Part shown: piece after piece, positions 11,654 to 22,600 of the stretch | Position numbering within the stretch: position 1 is the stretch's first letter | Layout of the letters: each line of letters starts with the position of its first letter | Source of the DNA: Eudorina sp. 2006-703-Eu-15 | Taxonomy: Eukaryota; Chlorophyta; Chlorophyceae; Chlamydomonadales; Volvocaceae | Direction of reading: 5' to 3' | Length of the DNA stretch: 64,000 nucleotides | Assembly: GCA_003117195.1 (NCBI GenBank) | Contig: BDSI01000003.1 | Location: 682,001 to 746,000 of the forward strand | The notes under the pieces: model-generated | What the model was told of the DNA's origin: nothing | Seen by the model: only the letters and a program-made list of their open reading frames with translations | Database searches by the model: none | Made by a program: the position numbers and the translations under genes

Positions 11654-14600
11654 ATGGCAAACTCCGTCCTTCTTAACTTTTTCCTTCTGCTATCTGAGGC
11701 ATTCAAAATGTCTCCCAGCGTTGGGGCTATTTATATCTACCCCATCAAGAGCTGTCGCGGGGTTTCACTGCAGTCTGCCATGCTGACGGAGGCTGGCTTG
11801 ATGTTTGACCGCGAATGGATGGTGAGGCCGACCTCGCTGTGTTTCAAGTGGCAAACCCGCGTCTCGGAACAGTGGAGCCGTTCCGTAGTCGCCATGCACG
11901 GAGCAAGGCAAGCTCTTTGCCCAGTCCCTACACACATGACAACTCGTGCTCATCCTGCCTCTGCAGGTGGTACGAGAAGATAGCGGCAGGTTCATCTCCC
12001 AGCGTGAGAAGGAGCTGCTGGCGCTGGTCGACGTCACGATGCCTCCAGAGGCGCTCGCCGCGGCCCATTGGGGGCCCTGCAAGCTGCCGCCGGGCGCGGC
12101 CATGACTGTCACTGCGCCAGGAATGGAGCCGCTGCAGGTGCCGCTGGTGCGGCGACCCGACAGTGAATGCCGGTACGAACGGGTCCGGCAGTTGGGCGGT
12201 GCCTGTAACTCAGCGCCTCTGCAACCTGGCGATCGGGACCCTGTCGACGAAGGCGACGGAGCCTGCTGAATTTCAGCCGTGAGCCCCTGTGTGTGTTCGC
12301 CCCGGGTGTGCCCGGGTTCGTTCTTCGGGTTTCTTTCTTTTTTCATTTTAGCCCCGGGTTGATGCCCTCAGCTACAGCGTGAGATAATGCGTATAGCTAC
12401 AGGCCGAGCCGAACACGGCTGTGCTGCAACCTGCGGTCAAGGGAAGTAGTTCAATCTTTGGACGGCTTACCGACGATCCGTGCTGCTCTGCCTACCCACA
12501 TTCGGACCCCCACCGGGTGCATAATACCGCATCCACTACCGCATCCACTACTCCAATGCCCACAACCCGCATCAACAGTGATCATCATTTATGTACCGGC
12601 ATGCTGCCCATCCGATCCTCGCGCGGCAACACCCAGCAGGAAGGTCACTGTGTGGGAGTGGACCGGTGCGGGTGCGGATGAGGGCGCGGATGCCGCGTCC
12701 TGGTTCAGCCGCTACCTGGGACTGCCCTGCCGTCTCGTGCGCTACCTGGGCAGCGCCTCTGCAGCCACACCGCCGCCGCAGCAGCCGCAGGTGGGGACTC
12801 TCGGTACTGGGAACTCACGGTTGGCCACGAGTGCTGGGGCGGCGGCCTGGATTTGGGCATCTGCCACTGCAGCGCAGGACGCCCGGTTCCTGGTCTGGCA
12901 GTTCTGTTTCGGAGAGCAAGCAGCTTGAGAAGGCAGTGGTTGTGGCGCATGCGAGCCGCTGGGAGCTTCCTTTCTTTTGCCGGGGTTTGCGTGACCTTGG
13001 CGCTGAGCACGCGGGTTGGTTCGGCTTTCGGAGCCGGGCCAGAAAGAAGGGGTTGGGTACCCAGGCACGACGGAGATTAGGTGTCTGAACATGGAAGATG
13101 GGCGGGTGTGGCGCGATCGTGGTGCTGTCACAGCTCGGCTGTAGTACCGATGCCTGCAGACCTCAGCAGCAGTTGTATTTCGACGTACGGCGAGCACGCC
13201 AGCCGAGCACGCTACGCGCCAAGCCCCGTCTCCACTGGTGCGCTCAAACCTTGCAGCATTTGGTGGAGCTGGGACTTGCCTCGCAGCCGGATCCCATGCC
13301 GTCCGGCTTCCCACCTTGGCAGCGCGCCTCCTGTAACCGCAACCTCTGGCAGTGGCGGACCTGAAAGCTCTTTTCCCGGCCCGCAGGACGGCCCGCTGCC
13401 GTACATTCGTACAACCGAGCCCGAGTTCGCGATCAACTACGAGACGCGCTTCAGCGACGGCTACCCCATGCTGCTGGTCACTCAGGTTCGTGTTGGGCCT
13501 GCTCACAGGCCGTCGACAATCTGAGTAATGAACGGGCGCAAGGATAAACTGGGTGCCGAGCTCGGCGCAAATCGGGTGCGGAACTCGGAAAGAGAGGATG
13601 GATGTGTACTTGATACGGAACGATGGCGACCGATGGTGGGTGCTGCAGGCGGGTGGGCGCAGCGGTGGCCCCGCCCGGGCTCTCCTGGGGTCCGTTCTTG
13701 GACACCTGGGCTGCGGCTCGCGGCGAGGGGGCTCTTCCTGGGCCTGACAGGGATGATGGCATGATGGCATGATGACAGGGGTGATGAGCGTGATGGCGTG
13801 TAAACACCCAGGCCAGGAGCGCCTGTCGGGGCGGGGCTGCGGGGTCCACGTGGTCCAGTGTCCGCGGGGCCGGGGGCCGCGCACGTCAGCCGCACCCGGG
13901 TGGACTCGCCTTTGAGAGTCCGGCCCCGGCCTTGCCCTGCCTCACAGGCGGCCCTCGCCGACCTCAACAGCAAGCTGACCCAGCCGCTGCCCATGAACCG
14001 CTTCCGTCCCAACATTGAGGTGCGCCCTTGCGTGCTGGGGTGCTGGGCTCTGGTGATAGCTGATAAGTTTCTACAGCAATCCCAGGGTTGGTCGGGGCTG
14101 ACCTGAGGCGCCAAGGGGGGGGAGTAGTGCCGCCTGGTCGGCGCTGCTTCATGGCAAATGGACCGGCAGCGGGGCTCAGGGCGCGCGGCAGACTTGGCGT
14201 TTCGTGTGCTTGTACTGCCCTACAGGTGGTCGGGACCGACCCATGGGCCGAGGACGGCTGGCGCGACATCGACGTGGCGTGCTCTGCAGACGGCCGCCAG
14301 CTGCGGCTGACCTCCGTGAAGCCCTGCTCCAGGTAGGGTGGTAGGCCAGCCACGCCAGCATGCGGGCGCGGGCGTCAAAGAGTGCTGGTCGTCTCTTCCT
14401 CCGCGTGATGGAAAGGAGGGCTAGTGGGCGCCATCTGGCTCTCCCCACGTGGTCATTCCGAACCGACAGGGCAGCAACAGGACTGCGCCGTGAAGCCCTG
14501 TTGAATTCATTCGTGGCACGAGGACGACCGCCCCAAGAAGGATCGGCGAGCGCGGGCGGCCGCATCTGGCCAGTGGGTCGCGCACTCGCCGCCAACCCAC

Positions 14601-15450
14601 TGCCGCAAACTTGCGTGTCGTGGCGCGGGTTCCCGGTGTGTGCGTTGTCGCCCAACCCTCCCCCTTCATCCGGAGCCCAAGGCTCGCCGCCCCTTCCTCC
14701 TTTCCGTTCCCGGCTGGTAAATGGCACCGACGTCTTCGCTGCTGCAGTCCGTTGCCACAAAAAGATGTCTGTCGTGTCTGTCGTCTGTCCGTTGTGCAAC
14801 TCCGCCCACTCGCTGTCGTCTGTCCGTTGTGCAACTCCGCCCACTCGCTGTCGTCTGTCCGTTGTGCAACTCCGCCCACTCGCTGTCGTCTGTCCGTTGT
14901 GCAACTCCGCCCACTCGTGGCCCCCAGGTGCAAAGTGACCACGATCGATCAGGCCACCGGGAAGGTGGGGGACGAGCCGCTGGAGACCCTGGGCGTCATC
15001 AGGTGGGTGCAGGGAAGGGCCCCCGAGGGTGGACGTGCGTCTGTTTAATGAGAAGCCCACCCAGAACCTGCGTGTGTGGGCACGTGTGTGTGTGTATGTC
15101 CTTGGCACAGTAACCCGCCCCAACCATCACTGAGGTGATTGATGTACAAGCGCGAGCCCGAAAACCTAAAAGCGGGAACCCAGTCAGAAGGAACCCGGAG
15201 GGTTCCAGGGTGCAATTATCCTTCGGATATGTAATATATAAATCGTGTATTCCCTGCCCTGCGTGCTGCGCCACCGTACCTGCACAGGTCGGGCAAGGTC
15301 CTGGGCTGGAACAAGTCCCACAAGTCCTGGACCCACGCCGTGTTCTTCGGCTGGAACGTGGTGTCGCGCACCCCCGGCATCGTGACCGTGGGCGATGTGC
15401 TGTCTGTGGCGGCGCCGCAGGCGGCGAACGCGCTGGTGCCGGCAGTGTGA
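11654..15450 (+). CDS. MOSC-domain protein of the mARC (amidoxime reducing component) family
   Basis: Eight exons: 11654-11821, 11967-12172, 12640-12790, 13387-13485, 13948-14019, 14226-14332, 14928-15002, 15288-15450, giving 346 residues (328 from the ATG at 11708). mARC proteins bind molybdenum cofactor and reduce N-hydroxylated compounds, receiving electrons through cytochrome b5 and its reductase. Seen in order: MOSC N-terminal domain (IYIYPIKSCRG, GLMFDREWMV, SGRFISQREKELLALV), then the MOSC core (VTVWEWTG, WFSRYLGLPCRLVRYLG, RFSDGYPMLLVT, LADLNSKL, MNRFRPNIE, LTSVKPCSRCKVTTIDQATG, EPLETLGVIR, HAVFFGWNVV, VGDVLSV). The first start adds a hydrophobic stretch (SVLLNFFLLLSEAF) that could be a membrane anchor. 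At the position where animal mARCs have the Mo-ligating cysteine after ETLxxYR, this protein reads VIRSGKVL. That resembles plant MOSC proteins as I remember them, so enzymatic equivalence is uncertain. Confidence 0.92.
12304..12321 (+). repeat. Intronic repeat family A copy
   Basis: GGGTGTGCCCGGGTTCGT followed by a pyrimidine-rich tail, in intron 2 of the MOSC gene, in the same sense as transcription. The same core is found near 52370, 53780, 58600 and, inverted, 41020. Confidence 0.75.
14779..14917 (+). repeat. 35-bp minisatellite, four copies
   Basis: Four nearly identical 35-bp units starting TGTCGTCTGTCCGTTGTGCA at 14779, 14814, 14849 and 14884. They occupy the end of intron 6 of the MOSC gene and stop about ten bases before the acceptor at 14927. 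Confidence 0.95.
15042..15063 (+). repeat. Short dispersed repeat (GTTTAA..AGAAGCCCACCC)
   Basis: GTTTAATGAGAAGCCCACCC in MOSC intron 7 matches GTTTAACAAGAAGCCCACCC at 32991-33010 in the U-box gene. Both copies are followed by a GT-rich tract. Confidence 0.6.
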
Positions 15451-16652
15451 GGGAAGCAGGAGCAGTACTATTTAGGGAAGCAAGGAGCGTTCTGGGGCCG
15501 GCGCGCGGGACGACCAACTGGGCGCAGTGGGGTAGAAACTGTACCTTGAATCCATGGCGGACTGACGGCATTTGGGGGATTGTGCGTGGGTCTTGCGGAT
15601 AATGCATGGGTGGGCTGCGGAAGCCCGGGCGTCGAATGGGTGGGCGTACGGGGTATGCATGCGCATTCGTGGGGGCCGTGAACTTGGGGGGTGAGGACCA
15701 AAACGCCCTGCTTTTACCCTCTGCGATACATACCTCGACACGAAGCGGTACCTTGAGGTCGTCGTATTAATTCAGATGGGCCATGTATGGTTACAATCGC
15801 TGTACACTGTTGTCGGAGCCAGATTCTACAATGTCGTCGCTATGGTGTGCTCAGATGTGCTGACTCCACTGCGGCGATGCAGGTTGGCCATATGGATTTC
15901 CTCACTGATGGTAGGTATGGTCTTGCGGGGTTTGGCTATCAGGAATGCACCCGCAAGCACGCGCGTGCCGGATACATACAAAACTATGAGATGGTGGAAC
16001 GCAGGCATCTGAAACGGCGCCATGACTAAGAATGCGGTGGCGGAGGTAGGGGCGTTCTTGGGGGGAAGTTCTTCGCACTGGCCGGTCTCGTGGAATTCGC
16101 ACAGAGTCGGCGGCACGAAATGCGGGATGGCCTGCATGCAGCATCCATTGCACCACCTTGTACAATACGACCCCTGCGGACCCAGGAGGTCATGAGCGCG
16201 CGTGCAGCAGCAGCAGCAGCATCCCCACCCGCAGCACCAAAAGGAAACGACCACCAGGTTGCGCCAGATTACTCGTTTGAGCACAACATGGCTCCTGTTT
16301 CACTAGGACCATCAGACCGGCTGACGGGCTGCGCACCAGCACACCGCAGACCAGGCCCTAGCTGGGGGACCGACCTCCGTCAAATGCAACCCTTCTCGTG
16401 TTGTGTGTATAAACCGCTGCCGTGTATCCCTATGACCCTCAAGCCACAGCCGTCGCGAGTGGGCATTAACGGGCACCGTATGTTCGTTTATGGCAATGTG
16501 CCCCGTGGGTTGTCCTTGACCGACCTAGCATCCTACACACGGAAGCGCCATCACCATCAGCGACACCGAACGCCGTCCACAGTGTGCCCCGGCCGCGACT
16601 TCGGGTTGATAGGCTACAGCGCGCCCCGGGCGCCGGGCCCCACTGCTGAATT
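15451..16652. other. Convergent 3' intergenic region
   Basis: It lies between the stop codons of the MOSC gene (+) and the NB-ARC/TPR gene (-). A TTACA at about 15790 reads TGTAA on the minus strand, the usual chlamydomonad poly(A) signal. It could serve the NB-ARC gene, giving an approximately 860-nt 3' untranslated region. No coding potential is seen. Confidence 0.5.
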
Positions 16653-19600
16653 TCATGGGCCTAGGTGCTCAGCAGCGAACTCACGTAACAGAGCGTCAGC
16701 GTCAGCGCGGCGACCAGCACGTCGGATACAATTTGACAGATTCCTGAGGGAGGCCAGCGTGTCCGGATGCTCGGCGCCCAGAACCTTCCGCCGTGCCTCC
16801 AGCACCTGCCGGTACAGATCCTCGGCCTCTGCCTGGCCACCACGCGTGCTGATGCAGACGGCCAAGTTGCTCAAGGAAGCCAGGGTATGCGGGTGCTCAG
16901 CGCCCAGCATCCGCTCTCGAGCCTCGAGCACCTGCCGGTACAAATCCTCGGCCTCTGTGTGGCGACCCTGACGTCTTACACAAACGGCCAGATCGTTACG
17001 CGTTGTCAACGTGTCCTGGTGGTCAGCGCCCAGCGCCCGCTGTCGTGCCTCCAGCACCTGCCGGTACAGATCCTCTGCGTCTGCAAGGCGGTCACAGGCC
17101 GCCATGCAGCCCGCCAGGTCGTTCTGCGAGGTCAACGTGCTTGGATGTTCAGCTCCCAGCAGCCGCGTCATTGCTTCCAGTACATCCCTGTACAGCCCCG
17201 CCGCCTGCGTGGGGCGGCCAAGACGCTTGGTGCAGACTGCCAAGGTGTTCATCGAGGTCAGCGTGTCTGGATGCTCGGCACCCAGTGTGCGCTGCCGGGC
17301 TGCCAACACCTCCCGGCACAGCCCCTCAGCTTCCGCACAGTTACCACATTGCATGATGCATACGACTACATCGTTACGTGAGGCCAACGTTTCTGGGTGC
17401 TCGGCACCCAGAACCCGCGCCCGCGCCTCCACGACGTCCTGATGGAGATCCTTGGCCTCTTTGTAGTGGCCACAGGCGCTCTTGCACGATGCTAGGCCGC
17501 TACGTGAGCCCAGCGTGTCCGGGTGCTCAGCGCCCAGCACCCGCTCTCGTGCCTCCAGCACCTGCCGGTACAGAGCCTCGGCCTCCGCATGGCGTCCAAA
17601 GGCATTGTAGCACACCGCCAAGTTGTTGAGTGAGGCCAACGTATCTGGGTGCTCGGCGCCCTGCACTTTGTGCCGTCCTGCTAACACCTGCTGGTACAGA
17701 TCCTCCGCCTCCTTATGGCGGCCACGACGTCGGACGCAAACCGCCAGATTGCCGAGGGCGGTCAACGTGTCCGGGTGCTCAGCGCCCAGCACCCGCTTTC
17801 GGGCCTCCAGCACCTGCTGGTACAGATCCTCAGCCTCCGCATAGCGGCCACAGGCTTTCATGCAAACTGCCAGGTTGTTCAGCGAGTCCAATGTGCCCGG
17901 ATGCTCCGGCCCCAGCACCCGGCGCCGCGCCTCAAGAACCTCTTTGCACTTCAGCTCAGCCTCCTCGTAGCGGCCGCACTCAGTGATGCAGACGGACAGG
18001 TCGCTGAGCGACTCCAACGTGTCGGGGTGCTCAGCACCCAGCACCCGCCGCTGGGCCTCCCACACCTCGCGGAACAGCGACTCCGCGTCTTTGTACTGGC
18101 CAGAGCCTACCATGCAGGCTGCCAGGGTGTTGCGCGCCTCCAGCGTGCCCTGATTCTCAGTACCCAGCACCCGCACCCGCTTATCCCAGCTTTGCTGCGC
18201 AAGCATCTGCGCATCCTTGTACTTGCCCAAGTGGAGCAGGGCCCACGCCAGCAGCAGCTGCAGGGTCGCAACCGTCTTCTGCGCGTCCTCGCCTGTTGTT
18301 GGTTCCGACGATTCCAGAGTTGCCAGGAGACTGCTGCATGGCCCCTGCAGCCGTTCCACCAGGCATGCTGCTGACAGCAACCTCCGCACACTCCCTGGAA
18401 ACTTGAACCCTAGGGTGATGCGCCTGCCCACATCCCGCAGCAGTTCACAGGCGCACGTGATGTCCGCAGTGTGATCTCGAGCTGCGTCCAGCGCTCGCTG
18501 CCACCCCGTAGCCGAGTCATACATGCCGCTCCAGTCGTGCAGGTAGTCCAAGAAAACCCCCACAAACCGCTGCTGCAGGCTGCTGGTGTCATCTCGCCCT
18601 CCAAGCATTGTGGCCGCCTGCCGTACCTCCGTGTGCACGACATGGCGCTGCGGCCCCGCCCGCTGCAGTAGAGAGTGGCTGTACAGCACCGCACACATCC
18701 CGCGTACTGCTGGTTCCGACATTTGCAGCACCTTGGCGGCCACGTCCTCATGAAATGTGGTTGGGAAGATCGCCAGTTTGAACATCGCGAGCTGCTGTGA
18801 GCGGGGTAGTGACTTCAGGACAACCCGCACCACGTCGGCTGTGCTGCTGGCAACGTCGGCCTGACTGTGCAGCCTGATTACATCCTGTTCAACCGGAACA
18901 CACGGGTCGGGGTCGTCAGAGCGTGCATAAATCGTACATGCTTAGTCCTCCAACGTGCCTGCCTGCAGCCAGGCCACTCCATGAACGCTCATGCGGCTTC
19001 TCCTCCTTCATGGAATGCCAACACACGGTAAACAAGCAGGTCATGTCATAAATTATGCTGCCATACATTAAGATGATGGATTCGGATGTACACGCCTTGA
19101 TGCTGACTGATGATTGTTACCGACCGCCGTCCCTCCCAACAGCAGCCTCGCCCAGACCAGCTGCTTCGTCCCAGTATGTACGTTACGGCATGCCACACAC
19201 GATGCACAACCGCCGTGACACCAACTCTTGTGTTTAGAAAAAAAAACCAAATCTTGCGTGATCCGAAGGCGGGGTGCGGCCTGTATGTCCTCACCTCCAG
19301 CGCGATGCGCTCCACTGAGAGCGCCTTTGCCACCAGGCAGACGATCAGTGGCACACACCGACAAGCCTCAGCCAACGCGGCCGCCTGAGTGTCAGTCAAG
19401 TTCGTCGCCGCCTTCTGGATGACCTGCCTTGCTGCATCGAGCCCGAGGGTGCCCACGTCCCGTTTATCAAGCGTGAGATCCTCCGAATCCAGCGGCTGGC
19501 GCGACGTGATCAGCAGCCTTGCCGCAGGCGCCTCGGTGAGCACCTGTTGATGCGTGCCGCGACCAAGCGGCCAAAGAAAGGGAGAAGGCTTTGCACGCAG

Positions 19601-22600
19601 TGCCGCAACTCTGGCTTGAACCGAGGGAGCAGGAGATGGTGTTTGGCTTGTCAGGCACAAGCCGCCAGCTTCCATGCAGGTGTCCAGTTGTCTGTGTTTT
19701 GATGGTGGCCCGTAACCCTGGTGACATTACCCCAACCCCGTCTCACCCCGCGGGACATTTGCCTGGACCTCTCTGTCAACTCGCCCGCCCGCACACATAC
19801 ACACACGACCAAGAGGTTGTCGATGGCAAACAAAGAAGCGCTCACAACAAGGGCTGATCGGAACCGATTGAAACCCTGGCGGACCGGAGCAATACCCGCT
19901 AACACGACAAGTCGGCATGTCTGGCCACGCTCCCTGATCCCCACCACCAGCAGCTCAGGGCTAGCTGGATGAAGGTGACATGCATGCACTGGATCGTATC
20001 GTGCAACATACAGACTTGTTCTTTCTTGCCCAAAAAGGCAGCTATGGCCGGCATTCCAGCGCATGCATCCAACGGAGGCACTTACCTTGCCCACCAGGCT
20101 CCGAAGTGCACGTGCCGCATCCTGCTGCTGCAGGGCATCCTCGGCGTTGTCCACCATCACCAACACTGCCAGTTTACCTGCTGTCCGTGCCGTCGCCAGC
20201 TGCTTCAGCGCGGCGACAATGCGTGTGATCCCGTCTAGCGCTTTCTTGTCCTGTGGGATTGTAGGACAAGATAGGGCACCATGTCGGGGTCTTAGTCATC
20301 ATGGCGAACCAGCAGACATGAGCTGATGAAGCTGATCGGAGCTATTTTCACGTTGCACAACAGTTTCGCCTTGCTCCCCAAGTACATGGAGTTCCAACGC
20401 ATGCAGGTTTTCCAGACGTGTCGTGCTCACCAGTTCCAGTCCCAGTTTGGCGCAAAACCGCGCCTGCACCTCCGCCGCAGTGGTCGCCTCGCGAAGGTCC
20501 ACTCGCAGAACCCCGCCTGCAACGCCGCCCTGCTGTCGCAGCAGCCGCAGGCCCACATCTGCGGCCAGGCTGGACTTGCCCATGCCGCCGGGAGCCACCA
20601 GCACGAGCGACCCGCGAGTCCTCAGGTGCTCAACCACAGCCGCCGCCTCTTCGTCGCGACCCAGGTACAGGGGTGGCAGCTGCGCTTTGAGGCCACACAG
20701 CAGGCTCTGCACCTGCTGCAGGAGACCCTCGTCTCCGTTGAATGCGTCGTCCAGGTCCCACACGCTGACCGTGTCCTTATTGGGCTTCCCCACGGCCCGT
20801 TGAAAGGTCACCTTCGCGTCCTCGTCCGTGAGTACAGCACGCAGCTCGTCCTTCAGTGTGTCTGGCAGCTCAAGGAACTTCCTCCAGAAGTTGGACCAAG
20901 ACACCTTCTCCAGGCCTCTGTAGTGCGTCATCCACAGCAGGCGCAAGTCTGGCTGCCGTATTTGTTTGTGCGGGCCCTCATCCATGTAGCTCTGCAACAC
21001 CGACTTTACCTGGATTTGCGCCAAAGGGCATGGGCGGAACAGTAAACGTGCGACGTACGGTAACCAACTGAATCAGTTGACCGTTACTAGGTTACTAAGG
21101 AAACGAAGCATGCACGATACTCCCAGATACTATCTACCTGCACTTTGCACGCCTGCCTGCCAGCTGCACAGAGATGGCGGGGATGGATCTGTTAACAGGG
21201 CTGGTGGCAAGGCTGGTGCAAGTCCCGCTGCAACGTCGCCGCCGAGAAACCCGTGAAGGCAGCAGGACATCCGAGCCATAAGCCTTGGACATGCTCTTAA
21301 AGTACCGACGAGTACGGCATACGACAGCAAGTCGTGACGTTATCTAAGGGCCAAGGCCGGCCCGTTCCGGGGGGACTCTCCTACAGAGGGCGTTGCATCA
21401 GCGCTCTATCTCAACCGGAGCTGCCACAGCAGCTTTACCCTGACGACATGCATCTGCTCGGTCCTCATCAGCCGCCGTGGCCCCGGTGTGTGATTTTAGT
21501 GCGAATTTGAACGAATGAACGTTACAGCGGACCCCGAAAAGGGATCAACGGTGTATACCAGGGCAAGATCTTTGACCCACGCAGCTAGCTTCAGGGTCAA
21601 AGATCTTGCCCTGGTATACACCACGCAGCTAGCTGCAAGGTGTACAGCAGCATGAGCTTCAGGACGCAGTTCGCCACATACTGACGAGGCGTTCCATCCT
21701 TAGCCGTACTCACCACACTAATCGTGATGCGCGGCCCGATGTCCAGCTTCTCAAACACGGCCTGCAGCTTGCCTTCGTCCGCCTCCACCGCCTTGATGCC
21801 GCCAAGTTCCTCCGCCATTTCGCGCGCTTCGGCAAATGGGTCCTGAGACCGACGGCGGAATCATGCGGGAGGTTCAGCCGCCATCCATAGCATGTCCATT
21901 TCCAAGCGCACACAAGTTTACGGTATGACCAGAAACCCATCCACGACCCGACCAGCGGAGTCGAGAGAGCGTGGCCATGTATTGCTTTGTGCGCATTCAT
22001 TTGCACTGCATCCGTTGGCCCGAGATCAAGTTCAATGATGACGAGAAATGAGGGTGCTCCTTGACAATGGGTTTTCCGGACGGAGATTCGGCCTCTTATG
22101 TCGTCTGAAGTGCTCTCGCTTCGGGCCGTTTGCGGGGTTTTGAATGAAGGCTACCGGTCGCGCGTGTAACAAGGCCTTGCGTGCGTGCCTCGTGGAGACG
22201 GCGGCATACGCACCCGACTGCTCCTATATTCAAGAAGGACTGCAGAGCTGAAACCAGTGACATACCCCCACACCTTGTATTGCGCCATCTGCCGAAGTAA
22301 GGTGCAGGCCTCAGCCACGGCCGCATTGGTGTCCGCCGCCAACAGCGTCATCAGGGCCTCGCCCGTGTCCGCCATTCTCGATGCCAGCGACTCGTAATCG
22401 CCTTTATCACTGAAGGCTGTGGCCAGCCGTGACAGGCAGTTTCTGCTGGCGTAGGTCTGGGCGAATGTCCGTACGCCCTGTACGTACGGGTATATACGGC
22501 AATAGACATGGAGCACCCGGTCGACAAGCAGCAGGTTGGCGGCTGGAGACGCGTGATGAAGGAAGGCATGGGGAGTGCTCGGAACGTACGAAGCCGTATG

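Noticed and set aside
14779..14917. CRISPR-like look of the 35-bp repeats
   Set aside because: Units are directly adjacent with no spacers, and the array lies in a eukaryotic intron.
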